Positions 49,566 to 59,418 are shown, counted from the first letter of the stretch. The stretch: 64,000 bases of DNA from Bacillus sp. SKDU12 (GCF_010093085.1 NZ_MSRC01000003.1:248001-312000); one strand, 5' to 3'. Notes: generated from the sequence alone by a model not told the origin. Numbers and translations are program-made.

Positions 49566-50348
49566 GTGTCGAGAAATAAAGTCGAAATCTGCGGGGTGGA
49601 TACCTCCAAATTACCAGTACTAAAGAATGAAGAGATGAGAAAGCTGTTTCGGCAGCTGCAGGATGAAGGCGATGATTCAGCAAGAGAAAAGCTTGTAAAC
49701 GGGAACTTGCGTCTTGTCTTAAGTGTCATTCAAAGATTTAATAACAGAGGAGAGTATGTTGATGACTTATTTCAGGTGGGCTGCATCGGACTAATGAAAT
49801 CCATTGATAATTTTGACCTAAGCCACAATGTGAAGTTTTCAACATACGCTGTACCTATGATTATCGGAGAGATTCGCAGATATTTACGTGATAATAACCC
49901 GATCCGTGTCTCAAGATCACTCCGAGATATCGCTTACAAGGCACTTCAGGTAAGAGAGCGGTTAATCAGTGAGACAAGCAAGGAGCCGACTGCAGAAGAC
50001 ATCGCTAAAGTTCTTGAAGTACCGCATGAAGAAATCGTATTTGCGCTTGATGCCATCCAGGATCCGGTCTCTCTATTTGAACCGATCTATAACGACGGAG
50101 GAGATCCGATCTATGTAATGGATCAAATCAGTGATGAGCGCAATAAAGATTCACAATGGATTGAAGAGCTGGCTTTAAAAGAGGGCATGAGAAGGCTGAA
50201 TGATAGGGAAAAAATGATTTTGAGAAAGAGATTCTTCCAAGGGAAAACACAAATGGAAGTCGCTGAAGAAATCGGGATTTCCCAAGCGCAGGTGTCCAGG
50301 CTAGAAAAAGCGGCCATCAAACAAATGAATAAGAACATTCACCAATAA
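49566..50348 (+). CDS. sigG: RNA polymerase sigma-G factor (late forespore)
   Basis: Late forespore sigma factor (spoIIIG), 260 residues. It opens SRNKVEICGVDTSKLPVL, the segment bound by the anti-sigma factors, and has region 2 (NLRLVLSVIQRFNNRGEYVDDLFQVG), region 3 and region 4 (EVAEEIGISQAQVSRLEKAAIKQM). The GTG at 49566 follows GGGAGG. It is next to sigE but has its own forespore promoter; a long palindromic terminator ends it. Confidence 0.97.
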   Translation: MSRNKVEICGVDTSKLPVLKNEEMRKLFRQLQDEGDDSAREKLVNGNLRLVLSVIQRFNNRGEYVDDLFQVGCIGLMKSIDNFDLSHNVKFSTYAVPMIIGEIRRYLRDNNPIRVSRSLRDIAYKALQVRERLISETSKEPTAEDIAKVLEVPHEEIVFALDAIQDPVSLFEPIYNDGGDPIYVMDQISDERNKDSQWIEELALKEGMRRLNDREKMILRKRFFQGKTQMEVAEEIGISQAQVSRLEKAAIKQMNKNIHQ

Positions 50349-50350
50349 TG

Positions 50351-50390
50351 AAAAGCCTTTAAAACAATATTGTTTTAAAGGCTTTTCTAT
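50351..50390 (+). terminator. terminator of sigG, 36-base perfect palindrome
   Basis: The 36 bases 50351-50386 read identically on both strands (18-base arms, AAAAGCCTTTAAAACAAT and its complement), giving an A/T-flanked stem with a TTTT tail. It should terminate on either strand. Confidence 0.85.
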
Positions 50391-50499
50391 TGTTTGTATT
50401 GTGGACGGTTTACGTTTTGGAAAAAATAAGGTATCCTAGTCCATGCGAAGTTGTACGAAAATTAAAATAATTTCAAGAGGGATAACGAGGAGGACCATG

Positions 50500-51294
50500 A
50501 TGAAATTGCAGCTAGACAATGTCTCATTAAAAAGAAATGGAAAATGGATACTGAAAGACATTCATTGGAAAGTCGAAGAAAAGGAGAATTGGGTGCTTTA
50601 CGGACTGAACGGCGCCGGGAAAACAGCACTGTTGAATATGCTTTGCTCTTATTATTTTCCAACATCAGGCCAGATGCAAGTGCTTGGCCATGAATTTGGC
50701 AAAACGGAGCTGGGGGAGAAGCTCAGACGGAAAATCGGCCTCGTCTCAGCAGCACTTCAGCAAAAATTTTATCCAGCGGATTCAGCCTTTGAGATTGCTT
50801 TGAGCGGCGCTTACGCTTCAATTGGCTTATATGACACACCAAGTGCTGAAATCAGGGAAAAAGCGATTGGCTTGTTAGAGGCCTTGGGAGCAATTGAATA
50901 TGCCGATCGCCGCTATGAAACCCTTTCTCAAGGAGAAAAACAACGAGTTTTGATTGCCAGAGCACTAATGGCCGATCCAGAGCTGCTCATACTTGACGAA
51001 CCAGTCACAGGTTTGGATTTTATTGCCCGGGAAAAACTGTTAGATACGATTACATACATTGCAAACAAAAAAAATGCGCCATCGATCCTTTATGTGACTC
51101 ATCATGCGGAAGAAATTTTGCCGGTCTTTGACAAAGCCCTTTTGTTAAAACAGGGAGAGGTCTTTACATCGGGTAAAATAAAGGACATGCTTACTGATCA
51201 AATACTTTCTGACTTTTTTGATACGCCAATCCATGTCTTATGGAATCAGGATCGGCCGTTTTTAACAAGGGTAAAGCAGACAACGAATGCTTGA
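50500..51294 (+). CDS. ylmA: ABC transporter ATP-binding protein YlmA
   Basis: ABC-type ATPase of 264 residues. Walker A is GLNGAGKTA (about 37-45), the signature is LSQGEKQRVLIARAL (about 143), Walker B is LLILDEPVTGLDFIA, and the H-loop is VTHHAEEI. No permease gene is adjacent, so the partner and substrate are unknown; it resembles soluble YlmA-type ABC proteins. The second of two adjacent ATG codons (50500) is better spaced from GAGGAGG. The gene ylmB, which I expect next in this region, is missing here. Confidence 0.88.
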   Translation: MKLQLDNVSLKRNGKWILKDIHWKVEEKENWVLYGLNGAGKTALLNMLCSYYFPTSGQMQVLGHEFGKTELGEKLRRKIGLVSAALQQKFYPADSAFEIALSGAYASIGLYDTPSAEIREKAIGLLEALGAIEYADRRYETLSQGEKQRVLIARALMADPELLILDEPVTGLDFIAREKLLDTITYIANKKNAPSILYVTHHAEEILPVFDKALLLKQGEVFTSGKIKDMLTDQILSDFFDTPIHVLWNQDRPFLTRVKQTTNA

Positions 51295-51698
51295 ACAATA
51301 TATACTGATTCACCCTTGAAATGCGTTATGAAACTGATGGACACTGAATCATCCCTTTTGCCAGCGGAGGAAAGCGGTGAAACATTCGAAGGACGTCTAT
51401 TTTTATTGAGCCGTTTCATATTTTATGAAACGGTCTTTTGATGTGTAAGCACGGAAGCGGATCACATTGAATCTAAATAGTCTTATTGTTAAAAATGAGG
51501 GGCTTATTCAGCAAACAAAACACTGATGTCTGATCAACATACAATGTGAACGAGGATTGCAGCTGGGACATTGTACGAAAATTGAGCCCGATTTATCGTG
51601 AAAAGCAAAAAACAGTGCCAGTGAAATTTCTTGTAGCTGACAAGGTTTAGCCCGCCCGCTCATATACTTGAAAAAAGGCGGAAAAAGGACGTGATGAA
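51295..51698. other. 404-bp intergenic gap where ylmB is expected
   Basis: No gene can be supported in either strand. In B. subtilis 168, as I remember, ylmB (N-formyl-aminopyrimidine deformylase for thiamine salvage, about 426 residues) lies between ylmA and ylmC. Only a terminator-like hairpin (51411-51433) and a repeat of TTGTACGAAAATT (51571-51583, also at 50451-50463 before ylmA) were found. A deletion is the simplest reading, with no obvious coding remnant. Confidence 0.55.
51411..51440 (+). terminator. terminator downstream of ylmA
   Basis: CCGTTTCATA (51411-51420) and TATGAAACGG (51424-51433) pair around TTT, then TCTTTT. It lies 117 bases past the ylmA stop and may have belonged to a lost gene. 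Confidence 0.72.
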
Positions 51699-51944
51699 AT
51701 GATCAGCATTTCAGAATTTCAGGTGAAGGATGTCGTGAATGTCTCAAACGGAAAAAAGCTGGGGAGCATTGGAGATATCGATATCAATGTGACGACTGGG
51801 AAAATCCAGGCGATCATACTAGGAGGAAATGGGAAAGTTCTCGGATTTTTTGGAAAAGAAGAGGAATTAGTCATTCCGTGGCGAAATATAGTAAAAATCG
51901 GGGAAGATGTGATCTTGGTCCGATTAAGTGAACCACATACATAA
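51699..51944 (+). CDS. ylmC: PRC-barrel / YMXH-family protein YlmC
   Basis: Small protein of 81 residues of the YlmC/YmxH family, a PRC-barrel-like beta fold: ISEFQVKDVVNVSNGKKLGSIGDIDINVTTGKIQAIILGG and a C-terminal LVIPWRNIVKIGEDVILV. The paralogue YmxH lies elsewhere in Bacillus genomes. A sporulation link is suggested by its conservation in spore formers. The ATG is preceded by AAAGGACGTG. Function is unknown. Confidence 0.88.
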   Translation: MISISEFQVKDVVNVSNGKKLGSIGDIDINVTTGKIQAIILGGNGKVLGFFGKEEELVIPWRNIVKIGEDVILVRLSEPHT

Positions 51945-51972
51945 CTTGTTTTTTCAACCGCTGATTGGCAAA

Positions 51973-52000
51973 TGCCGGAAGTCTCATTTCTTCCGGCACA
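51973..52000 (+). terminator. terminator of ylmC
   Basis: TGCCGGAAG and CTTCCGGCA pair around a short loop, with only a short T-containing tail (CATTTCATTT). Confidence 0.7.
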
Positions 52001-52105
52001 TTTCATTTAGAAATATGTAAATAGGCGCTCAACGAATGCAGAAAGTTGTGGTAAAATAAGTGGGAAATTCCGCTTTTTTAATGTTTGTCGAAAGGTTGGA
52101 TCATC

Positions 52106-52942
52106 ATGAATACATATCACCCATTCAGTCTTACCACACCCTCGACACTCATGATACAAGACTGGGTACGAGCGAATCAAAACAACAGAGAAGTCATTGC
52201 CGGATTTACAACGAAAAACGGCGGTGTCAGCCAAAAGCCTTTTGAATCGTTAAATACAGGATTGCACGTTCATGACAAAGATGCAGATGTAGTTAAAAAT
52301 CGTGAATATATAGCCGATATGTTTAATATTGATTTGCAGTCTTGGGTATTTGCTGATCAGACACATGATCATCGCATTCAGAAAGTGACGCAGAGGGATA
52401 GGGGAAGAGGCGCCCGGGAGTATCATACAGCTCTAAAAGCAACGGACGGGCTCTATACCAATGAAAACAATGTGTTTTTGGCATTATGCTTTGCTGATTG
52501 TGTGCCTCTTTTCTTTTATGATCCGGTTAAATCGCTTGTCGGGATCGCCCATGCCGGGTGGAAAGGCACTGTCAAACAGATTGGCAGGGAAATGGTGAAG
52601 CAATGGACTGAGCAGGAAGGGTCAAATCTCTCAGATATTCATGCTGTTATTGGGCCGTCTATCAGCGGGGCATGCTATACAGTAGACGACCGTGTCTTGG
52701 ATGCTGTCCGGGCGTTGCCGGTTTCAGCAGACCGTGCCGTGAATCAGACGGGACAGGCACAATATCAGCTTGATCTGAAAGAGCTGAACCGCCTTATATT
52801 AATCGACAGCGGTTTGGCAAATGAACAGATTTCTGTCAGCGGTTTATGTACGGAAAGTGAGCCCTCTCTTTTCTTTTCTCACCGCCGCGATCAGGGGAAA
52901 ACTGGACGGATGATGTCCTTTATCGGAATGAAGGAGGCATAA
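52106..52942 (+). CDS. ylmD: multicopper-like/purine nucleoside phosphorylase family protein YlmD
   Basis: YfiH/LACC1-family protein of 278 residues; relatives act as purine nucleoside phosphorylases or adenosine deaminases with a zinc-binding Cys-His site. Visible metal ligands are the histidine in [10 protein letters not shown], the cysteine in [10 protein letters not shown] and the histidine in IAHAGWKGT. The ATG at 52106 is used, with a weak AAGGTTGGA site. ylmE starts five bases after its stop, beginning the ylmDEFGH group near divIVA. Confidence 0.88.
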   Translation: MNTYHPFSLTTPSTLMIQDWVRANQNNREVIAGFTTKNGGVSQKPFESLNTGLHVHDKDADVVKNREYIADMFNIDLQSWVFADQTHDHRIQKVTQRDRGRGAREYHTALKATDGLYTNENNVFLALCFADCVPLFFYDPVKSLVGIAHAGWKGTVKQIGREMVKQWTEQEGSNLSDIHAVIGPSISGACYTVDDRVLDAVRALPVSADRAVNQTGQAQYQLDLKELNRLILIDSGLANEQISVSGLCTESEPSLFFSHRRDQGKTGRMMSFIGMKEA

Positions 52943-52947
52943 AGATC

Positions 52948-53640
52948 TTGCGTGTTGTTGATCATTTACGACATATAAACGAACGAATAAACGAAGCATG
53001 TAACAGATCGGGCCGCAGCTCCGATGAAGTTACGATTATTGCAGTCACTAAATATGTATCACCTGAAAGAGCACAGGAGGCGGTGGATGCGGGCATTACC
53101 TGCCTCGGAGAAAATCGGGATGCGGAATTGCTCCGCAAACAGGAACTGATCAACGGGAATCCGGAATGGCATTTTATCGGCAGTCTACAGTCAAGAAAAG
53201 CTAAAGCTGTCGTCAATTCGGTTTCTTATATCCATTCCTTAGACCGGCTCTCATTAGCGAAAGAAATTGAAAAACGGGCGGAAGGTACTGTCCAATGTTT
53301 TGTGCAGGTCAATACCTCTCTTGAGCCCTCTAAACACGGCATGAAAAAAGAAGAAGTGATTCCATTTATACAGGAGCTTTCCGGTTTTGAGCACGTCGTT
53401 GTGGCCGGGCTGATGACAATGGCTCCGCTGACTGATGACCAAGATCAGATCAGAAGCTGTTTCAGAGCGCTGAGAGAGCTCCGTGACCAGGTCCAGGAGC
53501 TGAAACAGCCTAACGCTCCGTGTACTGAACTGTCGATGGGCATGTCAAATGATTTTGAAATTGCAATTGAAGAAGGAGCTACTTATATTAGAATCGGCTC
53601 ATCGTTAGTCGGAAATGAAACAGGGGGTGTACAGCAATGA
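52948..53640 (+). CDS. ylmE: pyridoxal phosphate homeostasis protein YlmE (YggS family)
   Basis: PLP-binding protein of the YggS/PROSC family, 230 residues, a TIM-barrel without known catalysis that keeps free PLP and amino acid pools balanced. The PLP lysine lies in [11 protein letters not shown] near residue 36, and the phosphate-binding region is [24 protein letters not shown]. The TTG at 52948 follows AAGGAGG. Its end overlaps the sepF start by four bases. Confidence 0.93.
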   Translation: MRVVDHLRHINERINEACNRSGRSSDEVTIIAVTKYVSPERAQEAVDAGITCLGENRDAELLRKQELINGNPEWHFIGSLQSRKAKAVVNSVSYIHSLDRLSLAKEIEKRAEGTVQCFVQVNTSLEPSKHGMKKEEVIPFIQELSGFEHVVVAGLMTMAPLTDDQDQIRSCFRALRELRDQVQELKQPNAPCTELSMGMSNDFEIAIEEGATYIRIGSSLVGNETGGVQQ

Positions 53641-54092
53641 GTATGAAAAACAAACTGAAAAACTTTTTCTCGATAGATGATGAAGAATACGAATATGAAT
53701 ATATTGAGACAGATCGGGAACCTCATGAAGAAAATGAACAAAAAGAAAAGCCTGCTTACAATGCAAACAAACCTGCGGGCAAACAGAATGTAGTAAGCTT
53801 GCAAAGTGTTCAAAAATCCTCTAAAGTGGTGTTGAGTGAGCCGCGCGTTTATGCGGAAGCACAGGAAATAGCCGACCATTTGAAGAACCGGCGGGCAGTT
53901 GTCGTCAATCTTCAGCGGATACAGCATGACCAGGCTAAGCGGATTGTTGACTTTTTGAGCGGAACCGTTTATGCCATTGGCGGCGATATTCAGCGAATCG
54001 GCTCGGACATTTTTCTTTGCACGCCTGAAAATGTAGACGTATCAGGCACAATTTCTGAGCTCATATCTGAAGACGAACATCAGAGGTGGTAA
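53637..54092 (+). CDS. sepF: cell division protein SepF
   Basis: FtsZ-binding membrane anchor of 151 residues that bundles FtsZ and shapes the septum. An N-terminal amphipathic membrane helix ([13 protein letters not shown]) is followed by an acidic linker and the ring-forming C-terminal core ([32 protein letters not shown]). It overlaps ylmE, consistent with one operon. A division role fits its place between ftsZ and divIVA. Confidence 0.95.
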   Translation: MSMKNKLKNFFSIDDEEYEYEYIETDREPHEENEQKEKPAYNANKPAGKQNVVSLQSVQKSSKVVLSEPRVYAEAQEIADHLKNRRAVVVNLQRIQHDQAKRIVDFLSGTVYAIGGDIQRIGSDIFLCTPENVDVSGTISELISEDEHQRW

Positions 54093-54098
54093 AGCGAG

Positions 54099-54371
54099 AT
54101 GATCCTTTATCAAGTTTTTTCGGTTTTAGCTTTATTAATCAAAATATACTCATTTGCCTTGATCATATATATTTTTATGTCATGGGTGCCGAGTACAAGG
54201 GAAACGGCAGTCGGGCGTTTTTTAGCTTCGATTTGCGAACCATATCTCGAACCGTTCAGAAAAATCATCCCTCCGATCGCAATGCTGGATATTTCACCAA
54301 TCGTAGCTATCATTGTGCTTCAATTTGCGTCACTTGGCTTGTGGGGGCTTTATCGCATGATTGTATTTTAA
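54099..54371 (+). CDS. ylmG: YggT-family membrane protein YlmG
   Basis: Small membrane protein of 90 residues with two hydrophobic helices and the conserved YGGT motif region [32 protein letters not shown]. Homologues are found next to division genes in Gram-positives and in chloroplasts. The ATG at 54099 lies six bases after the sepF stop. Its function is not established. Confidence 0.9.
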   Translation: MILYQVFSVLALLIKIYSFALIIYIFMSWVPSTRETAVGRFLASICEPYLEPFRKIIPPIAMLDISPIVAIIVLQFASLGLWGLYRMIVF

Positions 54372-54387
54372 TTGTGACAGTTTGATA

Positions 54388-54415
54388 GGGGCTTGGCAAC
54401 AGCCAAGCCTCTTTA
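54388..54415 (+). terminator. hairpin between ylmG and ylmH
   Basis: GGCTTGGC and GCCAAGCC pair around AACA, then TCTTTAC. The short T-run makes it a weak or partial terminator. Confidence 0.6.
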
Positions 54416-54432
54416 CATAGAAGGGAAAGACG

Positions 54433-55206
54433 ATGAGCGATATTTATCAGCACTTCAGAAAAGACGAGCGGGCCTTTATTGATCATGCGCTCGAATGGAA
54501 AAGTATTGTCCAGGAGCAATATCGGATGAAGCTGACCGACTTCTTAGATCCCCGAGAGCAGGTCATCCTCTCTGCTGTTACGGGGCAAACGGACGTCGGG
54601 GTTGCTTTTTCCGGCGGATATGACCGAGCGGAACGAAAACGGGCCATTCTCTATCCGGAGTACATCACGCCGGAAGAATCAGATTTTGAACTGCAGGCAT
54701 TTCACGTCCGTTATGCTGAAAAATTTGTCTCAGTAGATCACCGATCTCTGCTTGGCGCATTAATGGGCATAGGTTTAAAACGACAAAAATTCGGTGACAT
54801 CGTGTTTTCTGAGACATCAGTGCAATTGATTGTCTCAGCCGATATCGCTGATTTTGTGGCTGCACAGCTGACCCAAGCAGGAAAAGCGGCGGTCAGCTTA
54901 GAGAAAATTGACTTGTCAGACCTTAACATTCCAGCAGTTGATGTCGAAATAAGAGATGACACGGTTTCTTCTTTAAGGCTTGACGCCGTCTGCGCCTCTG
55001 TGAGCAGGCAATCCCGCCAGAAATCACAAACGCTCGTGAAAAACGGGCTCGTCAAAGTGAACTGGAAGGTAGTTGAAGATCCTTCATATTTGGTGGCGGA
55101 AGGGGACATGCTGTCTATCAGAGGCTTTGGCCGCTGCAGCTTAACAAAAATCGAAGGAAAAACCAAAAAAGACAAGTGGAGAGTTACGTTTGAACGACAA
55201 AAATAG
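54433..55206 (+). CDS. ylmH: S4 RNA-binding protein YlmH
   Basis: Protein of 257 residues with an N-terminal YlmH domain and a C-terminal S4 RNA-binding domain (about 180-245: LRLDAVCASVSRQSRQKSQTLVKNGLVKVN). Related S4 proteins act in ribosome-associated quality control, and B. subtilis YlmH can replace the RqcP factor YabO. The ATG follows AAGGGAAAG. A short terminator follows before divIVA. Confidence 0.92.
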   Translation: MSDIYQHFRKDERAFIDHALEWKSIVQEQYRMKLTDFLDPREQVILSAVTGQTDVGVAFSGGYDRAERKRAILYPEYITPEESDFELQAFHVRYAEKFVSVDHRSLLGALMGIGLKRQKFGDIVFSETSVQLIVSADIADFVAAQLTQAGKAAVSLEKIDLSDLNIPAVDVEIRDDTVSSLRLDAVCASVSRQSRQKSQTLVKNGLVKVNWKVVEDPSYLVAEGDMLSIRGFGRCSLTKIEGKTKKDKWRVTFERQK

Positions 55207-55217
55207 TCGTTTTTTCA
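55193..55217 (+). terminator. terminator of ylmH
   Basis: AACGAC and GTCGTT pair around the ylmH stop region and are followed by TTTTTC and a second T-run. Confidence 0.65.
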
Positions 55218-55299
55218 GTTTTTTTCTCCATCTGTGCGAAATTTGTTTTATAATGTGAACTAGATAACTGTACTGAAATGTAAAAATGGAGGTGGCATG

Positions 55300-55794
55300 A
55301 TGCCATTAACGCCAAATGATATTCACAACAAGACATTTACAAAAAGTTTTCGCGGATATGATGAAGATGAAGTAAATGAATTTCTAGCACAAGTCCGAAA
55401 AGATTACGAAATTGTTCTTCGGAAGAAAACAGAGCTTGAAGCGAAAGTCAATGAGCTCGATGAAAGAATCGGTCACTTTGCTAATATTGAAGAAACGCTG
55501 AATAAATCGATTTTAGTTGCTCAAGAGGCAGCTGAAGACGTAAAACGCAATTCTCAAAAAGAAGCAAAGCTGATCGTTCGGGAAGCAGAGAAAAACGCTG
55601 ATCGCATTATCAACGAATCTTTATCAAAATCAAGAAAAATCGCCATGGAAATTGAAGAGCTGAAAAAACAGTCTAAAGTATTCAGAACACGTTTCCAAAT
55701 GCTAATTGAAGCTCAGCTCGATCTTCTGAAAAATGACGATTGGGATCATTTGCTCGAGTATGAAGTCGATGCAGTCTTTGACGAAAAGGAATAA
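55300..55794 (+). CDS. divIVA: cell-division initiation/polar localisation protein DivIVA
   Basis: Coiled-coil protein of 164 residues that recognises negative membrane curvature at poles and septa and recruits the Min system. The conserved N-terminal lipid-binding domain (PLTPNDIHNKTFTKSFRGYDEDEVNEFLAQV) is followed by two coiled-coil stretches. Of two adjacent ATGs, 55300 is better spaced from GGAGGTG. A TATAAT at 55249-55254 suggests its own promoter, with a poor -35. Confidence 0.96.
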   Translation: MPLTPNDIHNKTFTKSFRGYDEDEVNEFLAQVRKDYEIVLRKKTELEAKVNELDERIGHFANIEETLNKSILVAQEAAEDVKRNSQKEAKLIVREAEKNADRIINESLSKSRKIAMEIEELKKQSKVFRTRFQMLIEAQLDLLKNDDWDHLLEYEVDAVFDEKE

Positions 55795-55808
55795 ATTCTC
55801 TGAGTATC

Positions 55809-55838
55809 TTGACATATTCTTAGCTTGTCGAATATAAT
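55809..55838 (+). promoter_or_regulatory. sigma-A promoter of the ileS T-box leader
   Basis: TTGACA (55809-55814) and TATAAT (55833-55838) are 18 bases apart, just upstream of the structured leader. Confidence 0.82.
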
Positions 55839-55855
55839 ACGTTCATAAATTCAGA

Positions 55856-56108
55856 TGAAAAGACGGTTGAAAGGGACAGTCATGTTTCCTTCAGGCCTTC
55901 ATAGCGACCCGGAGATGGTGAGAGTCCGGGATGGCCGGAATCATGTAGATCAGCCCTTAAGTTTCCTTTCTGAACTCACAGTAGGTTAGGACGTTCATCA
56001 CGTTACGATGCTCGAGTGGAAAAAGCGTATGTTAGCTTTTTCTAAAAGGGTGGTACCGCGAGATAAGCTTTCTCGTCCCTTATGGGATGAGAGGGCTTTT
56101 TTTATTTT
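55856..56108 (+). promoter_or_regulatory. T-box leader of ileS
   Basis: tRNA-sensing riboswitch. The stem I distal part has GGTGAGAG, and the specifier region has an Ile codon ATC at about 55940-55942. The canonical T-box AAAGGGTGGTACCGCG lies around 56043-56060, followed by a terminator stem (CTTTCTCGTCCC with GGGATGAGAGGG) and a T-run. Uncharged tRNA-Ile should pair with the specifier and T-box and let transcription enter ileS. Confidence 0.92.
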
Positions 56109-56135
56109 CTGAAAAAATGCAGTGGAGGAATGAAA

Positions 56136-58901
56136 ATGGATTTTAAAGATACGCTCTTAATGCCGAAAACGGATTTCCCGATGCGTGGAAATTTGCCCAA
56201 CCGTGAGCCTGACATTCAAAAGAAATGGGAGGAAGAGGATATCTATCGTCTTGTACAGGAACGGACGAAAGACCGCCCGAAATTTGTTTTGCATGACGGA
56301 CCTCCGTATGCAAACGGCGATATCCATATGGGCCATGCACTTAACAAGATACTGAAGGACTTTATTGTCCGCTACAAATCAATGAGCGGCTACAATGCAC
56401 CGTATGTACCGGGCTGGGATACACACGGATTGCCAATTGAAACAGCTCTTACAAAAAACAAAAAAGTAAACCGCAAAGAAATGTCAGTAGCGGAATTTCG
56501 CAAGCTGTGTGAAGAGTACGCTTGGAAACAAATCGAAGGACAGCGTGAGCAGTTTAAACGTCTTGGTGTCCGCGGTGATTGGGAAAATCCGTATGTGACA
56601 TTAAAACCGGAATACGAAGCGCAGCAAATTCGCGTATTTGGTGAAATGGCAAAACGAGGCTACATTTACAAAGGCCTTAAACCAGTTAACTGGTCACCTT
56701 CAAGTGAGTCAGCTTTGGCCGAAGCAGAGATTGAATATCAAGATAAACGTTCAGCATCTATTTATGTTGCTTTCAATGTAAAAGACGGAAAAGGCGTACT
56801 TGAAAACGGCGAGCGTATTATTATCTGGACAACAACGCCTTGGACAATTCCGGCGAACCTCGGGATTTCAGTTCATCCTGATTTTGAGTACAGCGTGGTG
56901 GCAACAGGTGAAGACCGCTTTGTCGTAGCCAGTGATTTAGTCGAAAGTGTAGCCTCTGCATGCGGATTTGATCAATATGAAGTGACGAGAACGATCAAAG
57001 GGAAACACCTTGAGAACATTATCGCAGAACACCCGCTGTATGGCAGAGACTCTCTCGTTATGCTTGGCGAACACGTCACAACTGATGCCGGAACAGGCTG
57101 TGTTCATACAGCGCCGGGACACGGGGAAGATGACTTCATCATCGGCCAGAAATATGGCTTAGATGTGTTATGCCCAGTTGATGCAAAAGGTGTCATGACA
57201 AGTGAAGCTCCAGGCTTTGAAGGCATGTTTTATGATGATGCGAACAAAGTAATCACACAGCAGCTTGATGAAAAAGGCGCGCTTGTAAAACTTGAATTCA
57301 TTACTCACTCTTACCCGCACGATTGGAGAACAAAAAAACCAACCATTTTCAGAGCGACAGCACAATGGTTTGCGTCAATTAAAGACTTCAGATCAGACCT
57401 GCTGGATGCCATTAAAGAAACAAAATGGGTTCCTGAATGGGGCGAGCAGCGTTTGCACAATATGGTTCGTGACCGCGGAGACTGGTGTATTTCCAGACAG
57501 CGTGCATGGGGCGTGCCGATTCCGGTATTTTATGCTGAGAACGGAGAGCCGATTATTACAGATGAAACCATTGAACACGTTTCTGAATTGTTTAGACAGC
57601 ACGGATCAAACATTTGGTTTGAAAAAGAAGCGAAAGATCTTCTTCCGGAAGGATTTACACATCCTGGAAGTCCGAACGGCACATTTACGAAAGAACAGGA
57701 CATCATGGATGTTTGGTTTGATTCAGGATCTTCTCATCAAGCGGTGCTTGAAGAGCGTGATGATCTCGTTCGCCCAGCTGATTTATATCTAGAAGGATCT
57801 GACCAATATCGCGGCTGGTTTAATTCATCTCTTTCTACATCAGTGGCTGTAACAGGGAAAGCGCCATATAAAGGTGTACTCAGCCATGGATTCGCACTGG
57901 ATGGAGAAGGACGCAAGATGAGTAAATCAATCGGTAACGTTGTTGTTCCGGCTAAAGTTATGAAACAGCTTGGTGCTGACATCTTGAGATTATGGGTATC
58001 CTCAGTTGATTATCAGGCAGATGTTCGCGTGTCTGACGCTATTTTAAAACAGGTGGCTGAAGTATACCGTAAAATCCGCAATACGTTCCGATTCCTTCAT
58101 GGCAACCTATTCGATTTTGATCCAAAAACGAATGCGGTAGCTGTCGAAGATCTTCGTGAAGTGGATCAATACATGTTGATTAAACTGAACAAATTGATTG
58201 ATAAAGTGAAAAAAGCGTATGATGAGTACGAATTTGCGGTTGTGTATCACAGCATCCATAATTTCTGTACAATCGAATTGAGCTCATTCTATCTTGATTT
58301 CGCAAAAGATGTTGTTTACATCGAGCATGCGGATCATCCGGACAGACGCAGCATGCAGACAGTCTTTTATGAAACGCTTCTTGCGTTAGTGAAGCTTACG
58401 GCGCCTATTCTTTCTCATACGGCTGATGAATTATGGTCTCATTTAACATTCGTTGAAGAGCAAAGCGTTCAGCTTACAGATATGCCGGAAACAATCACGG
58501 TTCCAAACAGCGAAGCGACAGAAGATAAATTTGACCGCTTTATGGTTTTCCGTAATGATGTGCTAAAAGCGTTGGAAACTGCGCGGAATGAAAAAATTAT
58601 CGGGAAATCAATGGAAGCCAGCCTGAAACTGTATCCAAACAAAGAAAACCAAGAGCTATTAGCTTCCATTAAAGAAAATCTTTCTCAGCTGTTTATTGTT
58701 TCTGAACTCGCAATCAATGAAGAAAATGAAGCGCCGGACGATGCGCAAAGCTTTGCGACAGGCAAAATCGCTGTCGAGAAAGCAGAAGGCGAAATGTGTG
58801 AGAGATCCCGTGTGATTTCAAAAGATGTCGGTGCAAATCCGAAATATCCTACACTTTCACTGCGAAACGCTGAAATCGTTGAAAAATATTATCAAAAATA
58901 A
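56136..58901 (+). CDS. ileS: isoleucyl-tRNA synthetase
   Basis: Class Ia synthetase of 921 residues, bacterial type. The HIGH-like motif is [15 protein letters not shown] (about 58-72); the editing domain (about 200-390) contains [16 protein letters not shown] lies in [10 protein letters not shown] near 595; and the anticodon-binding domain follows. The C-terminal zinc knuckle appears degenerate, with one cysteine (EMCERSR) and no cysteine at the usual later positions (LSLRNAEIV). The ATG at 56136 follows GGAGG; an ATG at 56130 lies too close to it. Control is by the preceding T-box. Confidence 0.96.
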   Translation: MDFKDTLLMPKTDFPMRGNLPNREPDIQKKWEEEDIYRLVQERTKDRPKFVLHDGPPYANGDIHMGHALNKILKDFIVRYKSMSGYNAPYVPGWDTHGLPIETALTKNKKVNRKEMSVAEFRKLCEEYAWKQIEGQREQFKRLGVRGDWENPYVTLKPEYEAQQIRVFGEMAKRGYIYKGLKPVNWSPSSESALAEAEIEYQDKRSASIYVAFNVKDGKGVLENGERIIIWTTTPWTIPANLGISVHPDFEYSVVATGEDRFVVASDLVESVASACGFDQYEVTRTIKGKHLENIIAEHPLYGRDSLVMLGEHVTTDAGTGCVHTAPGHGEDDFIIGQKYGLDVLCPVDAKGVMTSEAPGFEGMFYDDANKVITQQLDEKGALVKLEFITHSYPHDWRTKKPTIFRATAQWFASIKDFRSDLLDAIKETKWVPEWGEQRLHNMVRDRGDWCISRQRAWGVPIPVFYAENGEPIITDETIEHVSELFRQHGSNIWFEKEAKDLLPEGFTHPGSPNGTFTKEQDIMDVWFDSGSSHQAVLEERDDLVRPADLYLEGSDQYRGWFNSSLSTSVAVTGKAPYKGVLSHGFALDGEGRKMSKSIGNVVVPAKVMKQLGADILRLWVSSVDYQADVRVSDAILKQVAEVYRKIRNTFRFLHGNLFDFDPKTNAVAVEDLREVDQYMLIKLNKLIDKVKKAYDEYEFAVVYHSIHNFCTIELSSFYLDFAKDVVYIEHADHPDRRSMQTVFYETLLALVKLTAPILSHTADELWSHLTFVEEQSVQLTDMPETITVPNSEATEDKFDRFMVFRNDVLKALETARNEKIIGKSMEASLKLYPNKENQELLASIKENLSQLFIVSELAINEENEAPDDAQSFATGKIAVEKAEGEMCERSRVISKDVGANPKYPTLSLRNAEIVEKYYQK

Positions 58902-58909
58902 CATAGAAG

Positions 58910-58936
58910 AGCCCGGCGAATGCCGGGCTTTTTTGT
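58910..58936 (+). terminator. terminator of ileS
   Basis: AGCCCGGC and GCCGGGCT pair around GAAT, then six T residues. Confidence 0.92.
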
Positions 58937-59043
58937 GCCAAGAGTGACATCGTTTAGAACGGCAGGAAAAATCTTATGGGCTTTAGATCATCATTCACAG
59001 GCAACACTATAGGTACTACGTTAAGAGCAGGAGTTGTGATGGA

Positions 59044-59418
59044 ATGAATGATCAACTGACCGCAATTTATACGGAACTTCTTCTTACGAAAGAAGAATTA
59101 CAGTCGAGATTATTTGAGTATTCTTGCTTTCAGGCTTCAACAAGCCCGCAAGCAGCAATCAATCATAAACAAAAAGCAACTCTGATCTATCACATTAAAG
59201 AAGAGCTTCAAGACGTTCTCCTCGCATTGTCCAAAATCGAAAACGGCACATTTGGATACTGCGAAGAAACAGGAGCTTCCATTCCGATTTCGAAGCTTGC
59301 AGTGCTGCCGACTGCCCGCACTGCAGACGATTTTCTTTACTCTGTCCAATTTGAAAAAAAAACGCTTCCACTGTGGAAATCATCGGATATCGAATATGGT
59401 CAGGCGCTGTATGAATAA
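59044..59418 (+). CDS. ylyA: DksA/TraR-like protein YlyA
   Basis: Protein of 124 residues related to DksA/TraR regulators, recalled as a sigma-G-dependent forespore protein that binds RNA polymerase and affects spore germination. The DksA-like C-terminal part is GTFGYCEETGASIPISKLAVLPTARTADDFLYS; only one cysteine of the usual four-cysteine zinc finger remains, so zinc is probably not bound. The ATG follows AGGAGTTGTG. It stands between ileS and lspA. Confidence 0.86.
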   Translation: MNDQLTAIYTELLLTKEELQSRLFEYSCFQASTSPQAAINHKQKATLIYHIKEELQDVLLALSKIENGTFGYCEETGASIPISKLAVLPTARTADDFLYSVQFEKKTLPLWKSSDIEYGQALYE

